Shown one piece after another: positions 63,507 through 64,000 of a stretch of DNA of 64,000 bases. Source of the DNA: Halobacillus yeomjeoni (GTDB lineage: Bacteria > Bacillota > Bacilli > Bacillales > Halobacillaceae); NCBI RefSeq assembly GCF_020171525.1, contig NZ_JAIVAI010000001.1, positions 496,001 to 560,000 of the forward strand, read 5' to 3'. The position numbers and the translations under genes were made by a program. The notes under the pieces are model-generated. The model was not told the origin of the DNA and made no database searches. It was given only the letters and a program-made list of their open reading frames with translations. How positions within the stretch are numbered: the stretch's first letter is position 1; every line of letters starts with the position of its first letter.

Positions 63507-64000
63507 TGTCTACGTCAGTGCAAATAAAACAACTTACGATGGTTCAGGCGATTACAGATGGAATGAAAGCGATGCTCGAAGAAGATGAGTCCGTACTCGT
63601 TTTAGGAGAAGATGTTGGTACAAATGGAGGAGTCTTTAGAGCGACTGAAGGGTTAATTGAATTATTCGGTGAAGAACGAGTCATTGATACTCCTCTTGCG
63701 GAATCCGGTATTATGGGGACTTCCATCGGATTATCAGTGAATGGTTTCAAGCCGATCGTTGAAATGCAGTTTTTAGGGTTCATCTATCCAGCATTCAATC
63801 AAATTATGACTCACGCATCCCGGATGCGTCAGAGATCGAAAGGGCGTTTTACGTGTCCAATCGTGATTCGCGCCCCTTATGGTGCTGGTGTAAAAGCTCC
63901 GGAAATTCATTCAGATAGTTCTGAAGCGATGTTTACGCATATCCCCGGTCTGAAAGTCGTCGTCCCTTCAAATGCTTACGATGCAAAGGGATTGTTGATT
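63506..64000 (+). CDS. 2-oxo acid dehydrogenase E1 beta subunit (partial)
   Basis: The first 165 residues of a transketolase-like beta subunit, cut by the window end. VLVLGEDVGTNGGVFRATEG, DTPLAESGIMGTSIGLSVNG, EMQFLGFIYPAFNQI and VIRAPYGAGVKAPEIHSDS are characteristic. The ATG overlaps the alpha-subunit stop (TGATG) and follows GGGGGGACGC. An E2 gene would be expected beyond the edge. Confidence 0.93.
   Translation, partial: MSTSVQIKQLTMVQAITDGMKAMLEEDESVLVLGEDVGTNGGVFRATEGLIELFGEERVIDTPLAESGIMGTSIGLSVNGFKPIVEMQFLGFIYPAFNQIMTHASRMRQRSKGRFTCPIVIRAPYGAGVKAPEIHSDSSEAMFTHIPGLKVVVPSNAYDAKGLLI

Noticed and set aside
1-64000. CRISPR arrays, tRNA or rRNA genes, prophage or intact insertion sequences
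   Set aside because: None recognised on either strand by reading; no regularly spaced repeats, cloverleaf-type genes or transposase motifs seen.

Overview
The window looks like a chromosomal segment of a low-GC, endospore-forming Bacillaceae, probably a moderately halophilic genus close to Halobacillus, Thalassobacillus or Virgibacillus. The evidence is strong AGGAGG-type ribosome sites, many TTG/GTG starts, a full sporulation gene set, and gene order from about 29.9 kb onward that closely follows the Bacillus subtilis yqkF-nudF-spoIIM-fur-yqzK-xerD-deoB-punA-dacF-spoIIA-sigF-spoVA-lysA-ppiB-ribT-scpAB-dacB-spmAB-rluB-resABCDE block. The genus is inference; the family is well supported.

Region 1 (0-16.9 kb) is mixed accessory and housekeeping DNA. 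It holds a DedA protein next to undecaprenyl-diphosphatase UppP (a plausible lipid-carrier recycling pair), a LysE-type exporter, a divergent BCCT transporter, an orphan pair of Opp-type ABC permeases, a 3-methyladenine DNA glycosylase, an FAD dehydrogenase, an MFS transporter, several small membrane or lipoproteins, two adjacent genes built from three copies of a DUF4489-like module, an RDD protein and the SppA protease.

Region 2 (17-30 kb) starts with a membrane diguanylate cyclase, then two short minus-strand regulators: an Sda-like sporulation checkpoint protein and a SinI-like anti-repressor. An oligopeptide-binding lipoprotein, a cytochrome P450, a DAO-type flavoenzyme, a DHA2 drug-exporter-like MFS protein, a DinB protein, a ZIP-like membrane protein, the spore-associated L,D-transpeptidase YkuD and an M19 dipeptidase follow.

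Region 3 (30-61 kb) is the conserved core. NudF and a 0.39-kb MITE-like repeat precede spoIIM and fur, which has two Per/Fur-type boxes just upstream of a sigma-A promoter. XerD, a nucleoside-salvage operon (deoB, punA, pdp), the forespore sigma-F operon with dacF, and a sigma-G-type promoter driving spoVA come next. LysA, PpiB, the lone riboflavin-operon relic RibT, condensin subunits ScpAB, the cortex genes dacB-spmAB, RluB and the cytochrome c maturation and redox-sensing resABCDE cluster complete it.

Region 4 (61-64 kb) carries a cobalamin riboswitch with its own terminator in front of a DUF4430 (transcobalamin-C-terminal-like) lipoprotein and an ECF transporter S component. This is a candidate vitamin B12 capture and uptake unit. 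The window ends inside the E1-beta gene of a 2-oxo acid dehydrogenase. I saw no rRNA, tRNA, CRISPR array, intact insertion sequence or prophage.
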